The notes: a model not told the origin generated them from the letters alone. A stretch of 64,000 nt of DNA from Tubiluchus corallicola (GCA_030141605.1 JAQGDQ010000729.1:1-64000); one strand, 5' to 3'; positions 40,101-55,100 are shown, counted from the stretch's first letter. Made by a program: numbers and translations.

Positions 40101-43100
40101 AGGGGAAGGAAAGGGAATTTTAATATCTCAAAAAACTTTCCATGTAAACTTGTATAACTTACCGTTATGCTTACCTGCTTGAAAGACTTAATTTAGGATT
40201 CCCACAGAATTTTAAAATGACTATTCCCTGACCAGATACTGATTTTCAATAACCAAGGCAAGCAGAAATGGCATTACCAGTATACATATTCAAACATTTT
40301 TGTGCGGGGACATTCTTACATATACTGATATGTAATGTATCGGCACAGTTGCAGTAGTGCTAAAGAAATTACACTAATCACATTAAATAAACTTTCTTAA
40401 TCCAATCATTATGTTTGGAATACAAAGCGAAACTGGGAGCCTGTCATAGCAAAATTTTGTTTGAACAAGAATCGCTGAAATATATGTTTGGAGAAATATC
40501 AGTTCACAGTGATTATTTTTGCAACCCTCTCCAATTTCCCTGACTTTTTGCCCCGTTTCCATCATTTCCCTGACTTTTTATCAAATTATCTTTTCCCCTG
40601 ACTTTTCCATGACTTTCCAGGATAGCCCGGATTTTCAAGGACTTTCCAGGATTTTCTCTCAACGTGGGAACCCTGAACTTATGTAAGTGGAAAAAATGTG
40701 TTAATAATTGGTAAAGCCAATTTGTAAAATATGGTTAACTCACCTTCCCAGTGTGCACCACTCACTCGCCAAGAAACCTATTTTCAATCTCACTACAAGA
40801 TAAGGCAATTTAATCTTTTACTTAGATAGTGAAGAGTATGCTACGAATGCTATGCAAACTTTAAGCAATGTTATCTAAATTTGTTTCAAATGATTTATTG
40901 TCAAAATGGCTGCATCTAACGGTCATTGTGGGAGTTTAAATTTACAAGTTTTATACAGCGTTGCTGCTAACATAAGCCCATATCCAGTAAGACAGCATGT
41001 AAGTTGTATAAAATTTCAAGATGATTTTTAAAGCTTTATGTAAATGAAAGGTTTAAGTGCTTTGAACAAAAACACAATACCAAAATTTACCACATCATGA
41101 GTATCACATCAATACATGTACTACATCTTCTGTATCACATCAATACATGTACCATATCATGAATATCATATCAATACATGTACCACATCGTGAGTATCAC
41201 ATCAGTGCATGTACCACATCATGAGTATCACATCAATACATGTACCTCATCATGAGTATCACAACAATAATGTACCACATCGTTAGTATCATATCAATAC
41301 ATGTACCACATCGTGAGTATCACATCAGTGCATGTACCACATCATGAGTATCACATCAATACATGTACCTCATCATGAGTATCACAACAATACATGTACC
41401 ACATCGTGAGTATCATATCAATACATGTACCACATCATGAGTATCACATCAATACATGTACAACATCATGAGTATCGCATCAATACATGTACCACATCAT
41501 GAATATCACAACAATACATGTACCACATCGTGAGTATCACATCAATACATGTACAACATCATGAGTATCACATCAATACATGTACCACATCATGAGTATC
41601 ACAACAATACATGTACAACATCATGAGTATCACATCAATACAAGTACCACAACATGAGCATCACATCAATACACATACCATATCATGAGATTTTGCAGTA
41701 TATACAAAATTTGCGGTGTTATGCCTGTTTATGCAACAATGCTGTGAAATAGGCTAAAACAAAATTTTTTTGACCAAAAAACTTTTTTCATCAGAAAACA
41801 AAGTTGTGCTGCGATATTCCACACACCTTTCTCTAAGTAATGTAGCTCAGATTAGTTCCTAAACAGCACAATTAGATAGCAGCTCACACATGAACAAGAA
41901 GCAAAGGAGACAAGTCATTCAGTTCAGCTTGTAGGCACTTTAAGCAAACTCATTTTTCTTTGTGAAGCTAAAACATCGCCCTACGAAGTATTGAACCTAC
42001 TGCAAACCAATCACATGTGCATTTTATTTTACATAAACTTGATCATTTTGTTATGCTAGATTTCTCAAACAACATGCAATGTTCAGCATTTAAGCAATCT
42101 CAAAAACCCATAAGATAAATCCTTGCTTAACGACTACTCGTTTAGCGATGTTTTGTTTTAATGCGCTAAAGATATGATACCTTATTCTTACTTAAAGATG
42201 CATATTTTACTCTAATAATGATTTTTTAGATTTCTCAGTCATTTTTTTATTTTATCAACAACATTGTTTCTAATTTGAAGCATTAAAAACGTACCTGTTG
42301 TATTACTAGTAATGTAAAACAATACAATTATTTACGTTTTTGCTTTCCAAACAGACTGCTAAATGCTAGTCATTTGTATAATGCGAGATCTATACATGTT
42401 GCATGAATTTTAGGAGTCTTGCCTGTAAACAGTTGCTGTAACAGCCAGTATGTAGACGAAATTATCGCAAGGTCTCCCTACAGCTTGACTTTTATTATGC
42501 AGTGTTCAACCAGTAACTGGATTAGGGTTTCAACGTTAAGGAAAGAGGAACCGCTAGCTACGTATTGGGAAGAAAGACATGTGGTTTCAAGCAAGCCGAA
42601 CGAAATTAATCATTAAAAACATAAATAAAACTCATTAAACGTTTAATTTATATGAATTAAGTATAACAGTAGGGTCGATTTTTGCTTCTGGAACGCGTCT
42701 CAGTTCTTTTACTTTACTTTCTATGGAAGTTCTGGTCTGTTTTACGATGTTTCGCTTAACAATGTATTTTGCTGTAATGCATTAGGGTAGGTAAGTGAGG
42801 AATTACAGTATCTGTAAAAAAGAAACCACGAAATTCACTAATTCACCTTGCATTAATGTCCTGTGCTTGTTTCAAGAATGTGTTGCAGCTGTCTTTGAAT
42901 TCCGGCAGCTTTTCCAGCATATTTGCAACATGCTGTTCGACCAAAGTGAACTAAAAGTAGACAAAATGCTAGTCAAAGTTAAACATAATTTAGTAAAGTT
43001 CCAGTAGCTGCACAACCATTTTCTGGAGAGTTTCCGAATGGTGGTGTTGGCAACATCACAAAATGGAAACATAGAGAGTAATTAAAAATGTATATATGTC

Positions 43101-46100
43101 ATAGCAAAATTGTCCATAAGTCTGCAATTAAGTTCTTCTAGTTATTCACATATCCTGAATCTCCATTTCATGAGGATCATTTTGATACTAAGCTCATCAC
43201 TCTATGTTATTTCTAAGCTGAGATAATCCACGTTGAAGCTGTGAGATCTTGAGAAAATCCCTGTTAAAGTTAGCCATTGTTTTTTGTCGTATTTCTACAA
43301 AACACTTAGCAACCGCACAAATGTTGGTTGCTATGGACTTTGCAAGAGCACATTGAAGTTATGTTCCAATCCAGTAGATGGCACTTCCAGACGAATATCA
43401 AGACTTGGCAACAGAAAAAACCTGAACATGACTGCTTCCAGAAGCTACTATCAGAGTTTGAAAATACAAGTTCTTTTTACAGTTGCAGTACTAGTTTCTA
43501 GCATGAAAATGGGTACAGAGTTACAAAATTAGATTTTTTTGTATTTTTTGAATATATTTTCTTGATAATTTGATGTTAGAATACAATGATCCAATATATT
43601 TAGCATTTGTTTTTATAAAAAGCAAAAAAATGACATTTGACCAAATTTTTCGTACATTCTAATTTTAGCTATAATAACAAAGTTTTAACTATGCTGACCT
43701 ATGGACGGTTTTGGTTTGCATGCACACACACACACACACACACATATACATATACATACATACATAACCCGAAACGAGTAGAAACAAAATTTAATGATGG
43801 CTTAAAATAAAACATATTTACAACTACTTACAAAAATTAAAAATAGTTAACTGCCACTGTTAATTTATGTAATTTTAAACTTATAATTGTAGTATGGGTA
43901 GCAGTAGAGTGCAGCACTGTTGAACAACAATTGACCATCCTCACCTAGGGGTTACTGGGCATGGCCTTTCAAAACTCCTTTTACTGAATATGATTTGTTA
44001 TCTACTGTGTTTTAATTAGCGTATCAAAGCTTCAGTGATGGGAGTCATGCATTACAAATGTAACTACAGTAGACACCGCTTAACAGACTCACGGTTAATA
44101 GACTCAGTCGCTTAATTGACTCAAAAATGCCTGGAATGGGCCGCTTCTATTCAAATGTACGTAAAAACTGTTGGCAACTAACTCAAATAACTCTGCATAA
44201 TTTATTCAATATTTCTCCTTCACATACTCAAAATAAGGCACTTCTCTTTGTATCCAAAGAGCTTTTACTGATTTTATGTCATCTTTGCTTGGCTTTTGTG
44301 CCCTAAATATACATAGAAACAACCACGTTAAGTACATGTAAGCAGGTACAGTATGTTTATCATATGCCCTAATATGTTAGCATAGCGGTTTTGCTTTGAA
44401 TCTGTCACCGGCTTATCCGCTGCAATTTGTAACGTTTGCAAGATACAGCCACAACAGTTTAATAATTAGTGAATACTAAAACAAACGTTTATTAAAAGAG
44501 CATCAGTTTAGATAATCATGAACAAAGCAAATCCCATATTACGTAACTTCTACCTCGTGGTGAGCCCGATTAAATAAATAAGGGAAATCTTAGTAAGACC
44601 AAACATTAAACTGTTAGCCACAGATAAGAACACGTCACATCCTCTTCGTTTTAAAAGTAAGTAACGTAGACCAACTAAACTGAAAAACATCAATGCAGGC
44701 AGATATCAAGGTCACAAAATTAAAGGTCAACATCAAGGTTATTAATACTCAAACTAGGTAACATAATCATTAAGAAACTTAGGTCTCTGAATTCGCCTAC
44801 CAGAACGTGTTCTAATCTCGTTATCATTCCTCTGTCTGTTATCGTTAAGTCTGTCTGGTATCACGTCTTGTTTCTGTCTCATGTTGTCGTATGGGCAGTA
44901 TACAGATTCATCTATATAAGTCTCAGACGTCTTGCGCAGATGAACTCTGTTTCTTCTGTACACGGTTCCACTTTCAGTCTTTACAAGGTAAGACCTTTCA
45001 CCAATCTTCCGTATCACTATAGCTTTCTCCCACATCTTCCCTTTTCGTAGAGGGTCCATACGTACAACATCCCCAACCATTAATTGAATCAAAGGTTTCG
45101 CCTGTTGGTTGTAATATGTAGCTTGGCGATCCTTCTGAGCAATGATTTTCTCTCTAGTATTTGGCACAAGTTTCGGCTCTAGCAAGGAAGATGGCATTAG
45201 TAGAGTAGTTCGTGTCCGTCTTCCAAACAATCGTTGAGCTGGTGATGCATTAAGACCTTCTGCTGGTGTATTTCTATAAGCCAATAGAGACAAGTATGGG
45301 TCTTCTTTTGCAACTAGCGCTTTCTTCATCAAACGCTTAGCAGTGTTGACAGCATTCTCAACTTTGCCATTTGATTTTGGATACCTCGGTGAAGAAGTTT
45401 CATGCTGGAAGCCATAAATTTTAGCAAAAGTTTTAAACTCTTCAGAATCAAATCGCACATTATCAGAACGGAGCATTTCTGGTATTCCATGCCGAGAAAA
45501 ATGTGCTTTCAACTTTGTTACGACTGTTCTAGCTTCTTTTGATTCAAGCTTGTCTATTTCGAAGAAGTTGGAATAATAGTCAACAGTTATGAGATAATCA
45601 GTATTATTTACCTCACACAGATCACTTCCTACAATCTGCCATGGTCGAGTTGCAATTTGTGGAATCAATTCCTCCTTTTGCTGTGACCGTGGATATGCAT
45701 TACAGATTTCACACTTTTGAATGTAAGATTCAAAATCAGCGTTCATCCGAGGCCTGAATACAACTTCACGTGCTCTTCGCAAGCAGCCTTGTATTCCCAG
45801 GTGGCTAGCATGAACCATTCTAATGAAAGACAGCCTTTCGCTTGGTGGGTATACAATTCTCTCACCTTTAAATATCAAACCTTCATTTATTGCCAGTTCA
45901 TCTCTATAATTAAAGTATTGCCGTAGATCTGGTTGTACCTCAGATACTTTGCAAGGCCAGCCAGACCTAATCATAGTTTGCAAAGCTTTCATCTCTGGAT
46001 CGGTCACTGTAGCCACTTTGAGCAATTCAAGTTTCTCATCTTTAAAAGTAGCAGGTACGTATTCCAAAGCACGTACAGTTTCAAATTCTAAAGCAATGTC

Positions 46101-49100
46101 ATCAGTCTCGGGGAGAGAAGCACGAGACAAGGTGTCAGCCATCAGCATGGTTGCTCCTTTCCTATATACTACTTCAACATCATAGTTCTGCAGCACCAAC
46201 ATCATGCGCTGTATTCTCTTAGGAGCACTAAGTATGCTCTTCTTGAGTATGGATTCAAGAGGCTTGTGATCAGTTTCCAGCTTTACTTTACGAGCGTAGC
46301 AGTAGTGGTCAAACTTTTGAATACCAAAAATTAGACTCAGCATTTCCTTTTCAAGTTGCGCATAGTTCTGTTCGGTTGCAGTCAAAGTTCGAGAGGCGAA
46401 CGCAACTGGTTGACCATTCTGCATTAGACATGCACCTAAGCCTGACTGACTGCTGTCACATTGCAGAGTGAGTTCTTCATCTGGGTTGTAATATCTGAGC
46501 ACGGGAGACGTAGTTATGAGCTTTTTAACCTGTACAAATGCCTCTTCTTGTTCAGAGTTCCATCTGAATTCTGTTTTGTCAGACATTAGGTTACTAATAG
46601 GTTTTAAGACTTCAGAAAGCATAGGCAAAAACTTTGCCAGGTAATTGACAAAACCACACAGTCTTCTTACTCCCGTCTTATCGATTGGAGCTGGCATATT
46701 TTGCACCGCTACGACCTTGTCGAGGTCAGCTTTAATACCATTAGCACTCAGAATATGCCCGTGGTATCGCACTTCACTACGTCGAATCTGACTTTTATCT
46801 GGATTCAGTTTTATATTTCTTTCACGACATCGGTCAAAGAATGCTCTAAGTTTGTTGTCATGGTCAACACCGGCTTCTGTAATGGTAGTACCACAACCAT
46901 AAATTAGAACGTCATCGTGGAAGTCTTCTATTCCTTTTAGGCCTTGTATTTGCTCATCCATTTTCTTCTGAAAAATCTCAGGCCAAGCCGAAATCCCAAA
47001 CGGAGCTCTAGTATAACGATATCTACCGAACGGAGTATCAAATGTTGTTAGATCTTTGGTCTTTTCGTCTAGCTTCATGTGATGAAACCCACTTGTCACA
47101 TCGAAAGTAGAAAAGAGCTTCGCATTGCACAGTCTAGGAGTAAGCTCCTCCATTGTAGGAATATGGTAGATTTCTCGTCTGATAGCCTTATTCAGTGGTT
47201 TAGGATCCAAGCAGATTCTGATACTGCCCAAACGTTTAGTAGCAGTTGTGTAAGCGTTAACCCAGTCAGTAGGGTGGTCTACACGTTCAATGATGTTGTT
47301 TTGTTCGAGTCTGTCAAGTTCAGCTTTAAATTTATCTCGCATGTTATAAGGAAGTCGCCTACATGGTTGAACAACTGGCGGTACAGTAGGATCAATTTTC
47401 AAACTTACACATCCAGGGAATTCTCCTGGTACCTCACTGAAAATATCAGAAAATTCAGTTAGTAAAGCATTACAATCAGCAACACTACAAACATCTGAAA
47501 CATGTACTGTAGGCCTAGTACTGCTATCACTACACAACATATTAGCAACATTGGCTGATTCAACCCTTTTGAAGTTATTTTCATTTACAGTAATAAGCTT
47601 CATTTGCTGTGAAGCACAAGAACCTAACAATGGTACATAATTTTCGTTTACGACCAAAAAGTTCACAGAGTAACTTTTCTTATTCACTGGATTTACAATT
47701 GGCAATCTGACTTGCCCAATGGGACTTATTTTAGTTTTGTTCCACATTTCTAACACAGTGTTTACAGTAGCAAGTTTATCACACAAGTGATGTGGCACAA
47801 GTCTTTCAGGTATAATGTTTACACTGGCCCCACAGTCAATCTGAAAAATCGTAGGTGTACCCTCCATAAGCCATTCACTGTAAATCTGAGGCTGTTGTGT
47901 GGTACACTGTTCAGTAGCATGAACAGTATGAGTTACAGTTCCAATCATATACTCATTCGACTTTTCCTCACAGTTTGCCATGCCAAAGACACTTTGGCCT
48001 CTTCTCGACAGAAATGATTTTGCACGAGTGTCAGTTCTACCTCTAGATTTGCACATAGACTGAAAATGATTTCTTCCATGGCAAATGTTACATGTTTTGC
48101 CATAAGCAGGACATTTACTTTTGTCCCATTCATGCTTATGCCCACAGAAGTGACAGTCAATCACCTTTTTCTTAGCACCCGTGGCTTTACTAGCACTACC
48201 TTTATGAGTTTTGGGTTTGACAGCTTGCACTTGTTCAGAGTACGAGGCTTGTTCAGCCTTTATATCTTTAAGTTGACTTGCAGACTCAGCAAACGAGCGA
48301 CAAATAGTTATGCAGCTACTCAATGTTAGTTTCGACTCTTGCAGTAGTCGCTTACGAGTAATATTGTCAGTTATGCCTAGGATTATCCGATCCCGTATCA
48401 GACTCTCAGTTAGATTGCCGTAATTACACCTTTTGGCTAGTGTGCGCAAAGATGAGACATAGGCATCGATTGTTTCACCAGGATTTTGATCGCGTTTATT
48501 AAAACAATATCGTTCGTAAGTTTCATTAGTTTCTCCGACACAAAATGCTTCAAATTTTTGTAGAACCATTGCAACATTTGTTTTGTCTGCCTCATTTTCA
48601 AATTCTAGTCCATCAAAAATTTCCACACACTCAGGACCCAAAACGGTCAATAATGTGGCTGTTCTAACAGCATCATTTGCTTCATTGAGCTTCAAAGCCA
48701 CCTCATAATTGTCCCACACCCGACGAAATTTTCGCCAATTCGCAGCTAAATTTCCATGCAGGTCTAGTCTAGGTGGTGCAGGTAGAACACTATACGGGGA
48801 AGTAACTTGAACATGACCTTCGCCGTCAGCCATTTTATCTTACCACAGTCTTCCCGATAGAAAGTTTGGCGTTACGTAAAGAAGTGATGTTATCAGCGTA
48901 TCAGTAGTTAAGCACTTGCCGATAACTTCCATCCGTACTACCATGTAACGTTTGCAAGATACAGCCACAACAGTTTAATAATTAGTGAATACTAAAACAA
49001 ACGTTTATTAAAAGAGCATCAGTTTAGATAATCATGAACAAAGCAAATCCCATATTACGTAACTTCTACCTCGTGGTGAGCCCGATTAAATAAATAAGCG

Positions 49101-52100
49101 AAATCTTAGTAAGACCAAACATTAAACTGTTAGCCACAGATAAGAACACGTCACACAATTAACCTCATTGTTTCTGGAAACTAAACATTTAATCACTTGC
49201 CCAGCCATTTGCTTTTAAACCTCCTGCTGCTATTCACAAGCTCATCACCAACTGCAGCTCAAGCATGAAGTGAATTGGTGTTTTGTGAGAATACCTGCAG
49301 CAAACAGCAACAGATGTTCAACATTTTTATCAATATCAGAATTTAAAAAAACCAACTTTTTCGTGAAGAAATGAACAACTGACTTTGAAAGAATTTTTGT
49401 AATTTTTAATGGTAATAATCAGATTTTTGCGATTTTTACTTTTTTTTATTAATTCACTTACATAAATTATGCTTCTTAAATAATTGACATTAATTCGTTT
49501 CTAAAATTCATTTAAAGCCTTTGCAATGCATACTGAGGTGAAGAGTGACTCATACTTGTATTGTAATAATATACTAAACCCTTCGGCTATTGACTCAGTT
49601 GGTTAATTGGGTCAAAACACTTCCGTCCCAAAGTGAGTCTATTAAGCGGCGTCTAACTGCAATGAGTCACATGTTTTTAGAAGTACCTTGTAACTACAAC
49701 TAGTTCGTTTTTGTTGTAACTTTTAACTGAAATAATAGTTACTTTTTTACTCTAGAATAAAAAAAAATCAACACTGAGTGCACATAAATATTGTATTCCA
49801 CCCATCATGTTTATGTAATGAGTAGATTAAGCAATTACTCTCTTCGTGCATTAACCTAGTTTCTATGTGGTCATTATTAGTATTAAAATTAGTATTACAC
49901 ATTTTCCGAGAATAAGAGTTTGATTCTAAAATGTGACGTCCCTCAAACTTTGGCACCCTAGGCTATAGCCAAGTTAGCCTATTGGTTAATGTCCCCTGCA
50001 TATAAATATTGTATTGTACCCATGATACTCCTGTTTCAGTACGGTACAATCAGCTGTTGTTGTATAGGAGTTTCTGCCGTGGAAGTGAGCAGCATGACTT
50101 CATTCTAGCGTGAAGTTTGCTGGTCTCAAGCCCACAGCAAATATGATAACTTCACGTAACAGCCACTTTTTAAACGAACCTAACTAGTTACCTTGCTGAC
50201 AGAACTGTAACTGTGACTAGTTACTTTTTTGACAGTGTAACATGTTACTGTAACGAGTTACATTTTCAAATGCAACTGTAACTGTTTACACAACAGTCAT
50301 ATTGGCTAAGGAACTATCCCAACACTGCCGGGTACATAATTAAAATATGCGTACAAATCTACTGCACTATACCACACTTTCTTCTTGTATTTAGCCTATG
50401 ATTTCAAGCAAGCAATACATGTGTGTATTGATTCAATAAGCCAACTGAGCCTATTAACCAACGGGTGTAGTATTACTGGTGTAGAAGTATGAGTCATCAG
50501 CTTAGTATGCGCTGCAAAGTCTGAATTCCTTTGTGCATGTTAAAAATGTTCAAAAAATATTTTAAAATATTAATTTATGTAAGTGAATTACCAATAAATT
50601 AAGAAGTATACTTTTCTAAATCACACAAGTCTATTTATCTGAAAAAATTCCTTCAAAGTCAGTTGCTTCATTGTCGAGAGCTTCAAAAGGAAACTGTTAG
50701 ACCAGAAATTCTTGGTAACGGAGGTTAACTGCAGTGGACGAGATGGTAACAGATTTCAAAGCAAAAGTGTTATCCTAGCGTATTAGCACATGATAGACAT
50801 ACCTGCTTAACACAAAATGGAAGTAAAGATGACATAAAAGTAGGAAAGGCTCTTTGGGCACATACAAATGTCTCATTTTAGACACTTATGCGAAGTTATT
50901 TGAATCTAAGTCTATTAATCATGAGTCTAATAAACAGTACCTACTGTACTATGAAAGCCTACGGGTCGCCTGACTACTCACGTCTTTATAAATGTCTTTT
51001 GAACATTCCGCGGTGTGAATAAACGTCTTGTAGTTATGAAATGCCAATTCCTGCGTTTGTTCCGTAACCAGAGCCCGTTCTTCCGACAGTCTCTCGGGTT
51101 CTCTCACTAAACGAACAAGTAAGTTCAATCAAGGGGGAAGGCAGTTCACAGGCACCAGAGAGAGGTAAATCTTAGAATCTCAAAATTAACACGGAAATAA
51201 TTTTTAACGGATGATTTTGACTAAATAATTAAAAAAATTCTATAATAAATGAACTTTTTAAGAGCTATCTTTAAATTGGCAAAAGAAACATTTTTTTCAT
51301 TTCTTTATTGTTATATTCTTTTAAATCTCAGAACTACAATAAATAGGCCTACTCTAATAATATACGTGCGCTAGCAAACTAAAACCGTCCATAAGTCGGC
51401 ATAGTTGAAACTAGATTATGATGCTTCAAACTAGAAGGCACCAAAAATCTGATCAAATGTCAATTTTCCGTTTTTTGTAAAAACAAACGCTAAATAAATT
51501 GGAGTTTTATGTACTAGCAACAAATTATCAAGAAAATGTACAAAAAATACTAAAAATCTAATTTTATAACTCCGTGCTCACTTTTCTGAGTAGAAATTAG
51601 TACTACAATTGCAAAAAACTTTTAAATTAAAACTCCGATAGTAGCTAGTGGAAGCAGTCATTTTGCTTTGAGTTTTTTCTGTTGCCAAGGCCAGATCTTC
51701 ATCAGAGAGAGCCATCTACTGGATTTAAACATAACTTCAATGTGCTCTTGCAAAATCGTACCAACCATGCACTTATACGGTTGCTAAGTGTTTTGAACAG
51801 AAACAACAAAAAACAATGGCTAACTTTAACAGTGATTTTCTCAAGATTATGTTTTTCAGTGTGAAGCCTGCACCTCACTTCAATAGATTATCTCAGCTTA
51901 GAAATAACATAGAGTGATGAACTTGGTATCAAAATGATCCTCATGAAATGGAGATTCAGGATACATGGATAACTAAAAAAGCTTAATGCCGACTATGGAC
52001 GATCCTGCCATGCACACATATAATGGATGTCAAGCATATTAAAATCTTTTAATAATACAAGGCAAGGAGTAACATTAACTACCAAAAAAAAAAATCAAAC

Positions 52101-55100
52101 TGTTTATATTGATTTATATTGTCAATATTAGCTTAGGTTATTTACCAAGTTTCTTGACTCCCGACGAACAGAGTTCCTGTAAATACAACGAGAACTCTGC
52201 ACTGTCTCTCCATGAATCTGAAAACGAAACGTATTTTTAAAAATTATGTTGATTTAAGCATTAAAATTATTTTAAAAAAAGCAGGTTTGCCAAGTGGTGG
52301 TGAAACCAGATCTGAATGGATGCAGCTTGCCGAACTTCAGGACACATGGTCAACTTTTGCCACCTAATAAAAAATTATTCAGCTGCAGTCGACAAGAAAA
52401 ATCGAGGTTGATGCAACACTTTACAGAGCTTGCTCACATCTCAAATAGATATCAGTTTAGTTAGTTTAAACATAATTTATTATAGTTTATTATGAATATA
52501 GCCCAGGCAAGCTTCGAAAATGTCTATGTGCGCTTTAACTGTGAAGTTCATTTCAAAATGACTGACTTTTTACACGTCTCAGGGTCTAAGGTTCAAATCC
52601 TGTCTGGTTCCTAAATTTTCTTCAACTTTTTAAGCAGAAAACTTAAAGTGCAGCTGTACAGTACAGCCAAAAGATTACAGTTTAAAACAAATATGTTTTT
52701 GAAATTAGCCTTTACGTTTTTGTTTATTAGAAGGGAAATAACGTGAAAAGCTGGAACAATTAACGTTCCACTACCGAAAAGTCAAATTCCTGAATCTTTT
52801 TGAAGGTAGTACCTATTTTTTCCCTTTTACTTAAAAAAATGAAAAAAATTCTAAACAAATTGGGACTTGAACATGAGACACTGACATGTCTAAAAAACAT
52901 TCTATTTCTTTATTGCTTCCGATATCTTAGTTTAAACATTTTATTATAGGATTGGATCAGACAGTTTGAACAACATGATTTAGGATCCTCACCACAACAG
53001 TCTATACACACTATTTACAAAAACATTTACAGTAAGAATTGACTATAACTACACAAGCTGTCAAGTTTTACTGCAAGATTACATTAGACATTAGTAGAAA
53101 ATGATATTTAGAATATGAATATTTAAGACAGATGGATTTCATATCAGATAGAAACTACTGGAAGCATTTAGTACACGTGTAATATAAAGTCATGTATGCA
53201 TTGGAATATTTTAAGAATATAAAAGACAGAAAGGCCTTGACAAAATTTAGAACTCGTGCTCATCAATAAGGAGTTGAAACTGGTAGATACGTAAGACCAT
53301 CTATTCCATGTGAAAATTGAGTTTGTAATGTTTGTAATATTGTTGAATGACGAATGCCATTTTTTATTATACTGCTCAAGACACAATGTTGCACGTAACT
53401 TTATGTTGAATACAGTTTCTCAGTGTGTTCTACTTTTAATGCTTTAACCTGAAAATGAAAAATTACTTTGTTTGATGCAACCAGAAAACACTGTTATACA
53501 ATGTGCAGTGGAAAAATTTACAAGAATATGAATGTAATCAATTGTATGAAATGTTTATTATTATTTTGATCGGCCCTGTTGGCCATATGTCAATAAACTA
53601 TCTATCTATTGTATGAAATGTTAATTATTATTTTGATTGGCCCTGTTGGCCATATGTCAATAAACTATCTATCTATTGTATGAAATGTTTATTATTATTT
53701 TGATTGGCCCTGTTGGCCATATGTCAATAAACTATCTATCTATTGTATGAAATGTTAATTATTATTTTGATCGGCCCTGTTGGCCATATGTCAATAAACT
53801 ATCTATCTATTGTATGAAATGTTTATTATTATTTTGATTGGCCCTGTTGGCCATATGTCAATAATCTATCTATCTATCTAACTATCTACAATAAAAACAA
53901 ATTAAATCGACACCCATAATAGGTAAACAACCTTATAAACAAACACTCATTGGATCTTTATAATTGGCCTATTTTGACTTTGTCAGTTACTGATCGTTCG
54001 ATGTCCTCTTCTTATTTTTCTCTTCTCTTATTTCTCTTTTTGTAAGGAACTAAAACACCATTTCCGCCAATCAGTGTTTGTTACACACATCTTTATAAAC
54101 AATGCCGGGCCTCTGAATTTTCCATTTCGAAATTGACCAAATTCCAGGTCAAAGAATTGTCAACTCTGATTCACAGAAGTGAGAAACTACATGGTTCAAT
54201 AGCTAATTTTTATCATCAAATAAAAAATAAACTACAGTAGGTGCCACTTAATAGACTCACTTTGGGACCGAAGTGTTTTGACCCAATTAACTGACTGAAC
54301 CTATGAACCGATGAGTGTAGTATTACAGGTATAGAAGTACGAGTCATCAGTTTACTATGCACTGCAAAGGCTTTTAATGAATTTTAGAAACAAAGTAATG
54401 CCTAAATTCCTTTGTGCAGTTAAAAATTAGAAAACACGTTTTAAAATATTAATTTATATAAGTGAAATAACAATAAATTTAAATGTATACTATTTTAAAT
54501 CACAGACTTTTCTAAGTCTGTTTATTTGCAAAAATGACAAAAATTCCTTCAAAATTGGCTACTTCATATTCCCGCTAAGAAGTTGGCCCACAAAGTTCTT
54601 GTAATTATAAAAACGTTGAAAATCTGTTGTTGCGCGTGACTAAAACAGTTCTAAACCACCTGCTCACTTACACTGCCCTTATTTGCTGTACGATATTTAC
54701 TCTTGTAAGTCACAAGGAATACCAACTGATTACTGTACCTGCATCTTTGACTGTTAACTCATTAAGCCTGAAAGCATGAAATGAGAGCATCAGAAGGAAA
54801 CCGCTAGGCAAGTGATTAAATGTTTAGCTTCCAGAAATTCTTTAGGTAACAGTGGGCGAGTGGGTAACAGATTCAAAAACAAAACCGCTACGCTGGCGTA
54901 TTAGCGCATGACAAACGTGCCTGCTTATAAACAAAACGGTACTTAACATGATTATTTCTGCATACATATTGCACAAAAGGGAAGTAAAGATGACATAAAA
55001 GCCGGAAAGGCTCTTTCGGTACATAAATATGTCTTATTTTAAGTAGGTGAAGGAAAAAATTGAGTCAATTACTGGCAGTTCTTATGTATATTTGAATCTA

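Larger units (their letters stand above)
44428..49155 (-). mobile_element. Ty3/gypsy LTR retrotransposon, apparently intact
   Basis: 4728 bp flanked by the 5-bp duplication CAATT (44423-44427 and 49156-49160). LTRs of 212 bp start TG and end CA. Just inside the 5' LTR, on the minus strand, TGGTAGTACGGATGG is a primer-binding-site-like sequence resembling, imperfectly, the initiator-Met tRNA type. A purine-rich tract GAAGAGGA precedes the 3' LTR. One long gag-pol frame has no stops. It is inserted in the same orientation as COG8, in intron 3. Confidence 0.95.
44067..49660. mobile_element. Tigger-like MITE (family D), split by the Ty3 element
   Basis: Left part 44067-44427 (CAGTAGACACCGCTTAACAG) and right part from 49161 to 49660 (TATTAAGCGGCGTCTAACTG). 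A TA precedes the left end. The interior matches 28526-29086 and 54235-55155. Confidence 0.75.
44033..50327. mobile_element. hAT-like element (family F), split by nested insertions
   Basis: The left end CAGTGATGGGAGTCATGCAT at 44033 and the right end ...GGAACTATCCCAACACTG at 50327 are inverted hAT-type termini. Its sequence is interrupted at 44067-49660 by a Tigger-like element that carries the Ty3 element. The segment after 49660 matches the other copy at 20958-21740. No 8-bp target duplication was found. Confidence 0.55.

Noticed and set aside
42872-43072. 66-codon minus-strand open frame
   Set aside because: It is out of frame with COG8 exon 4, whose correct frame reads [18 protein letters not shown].
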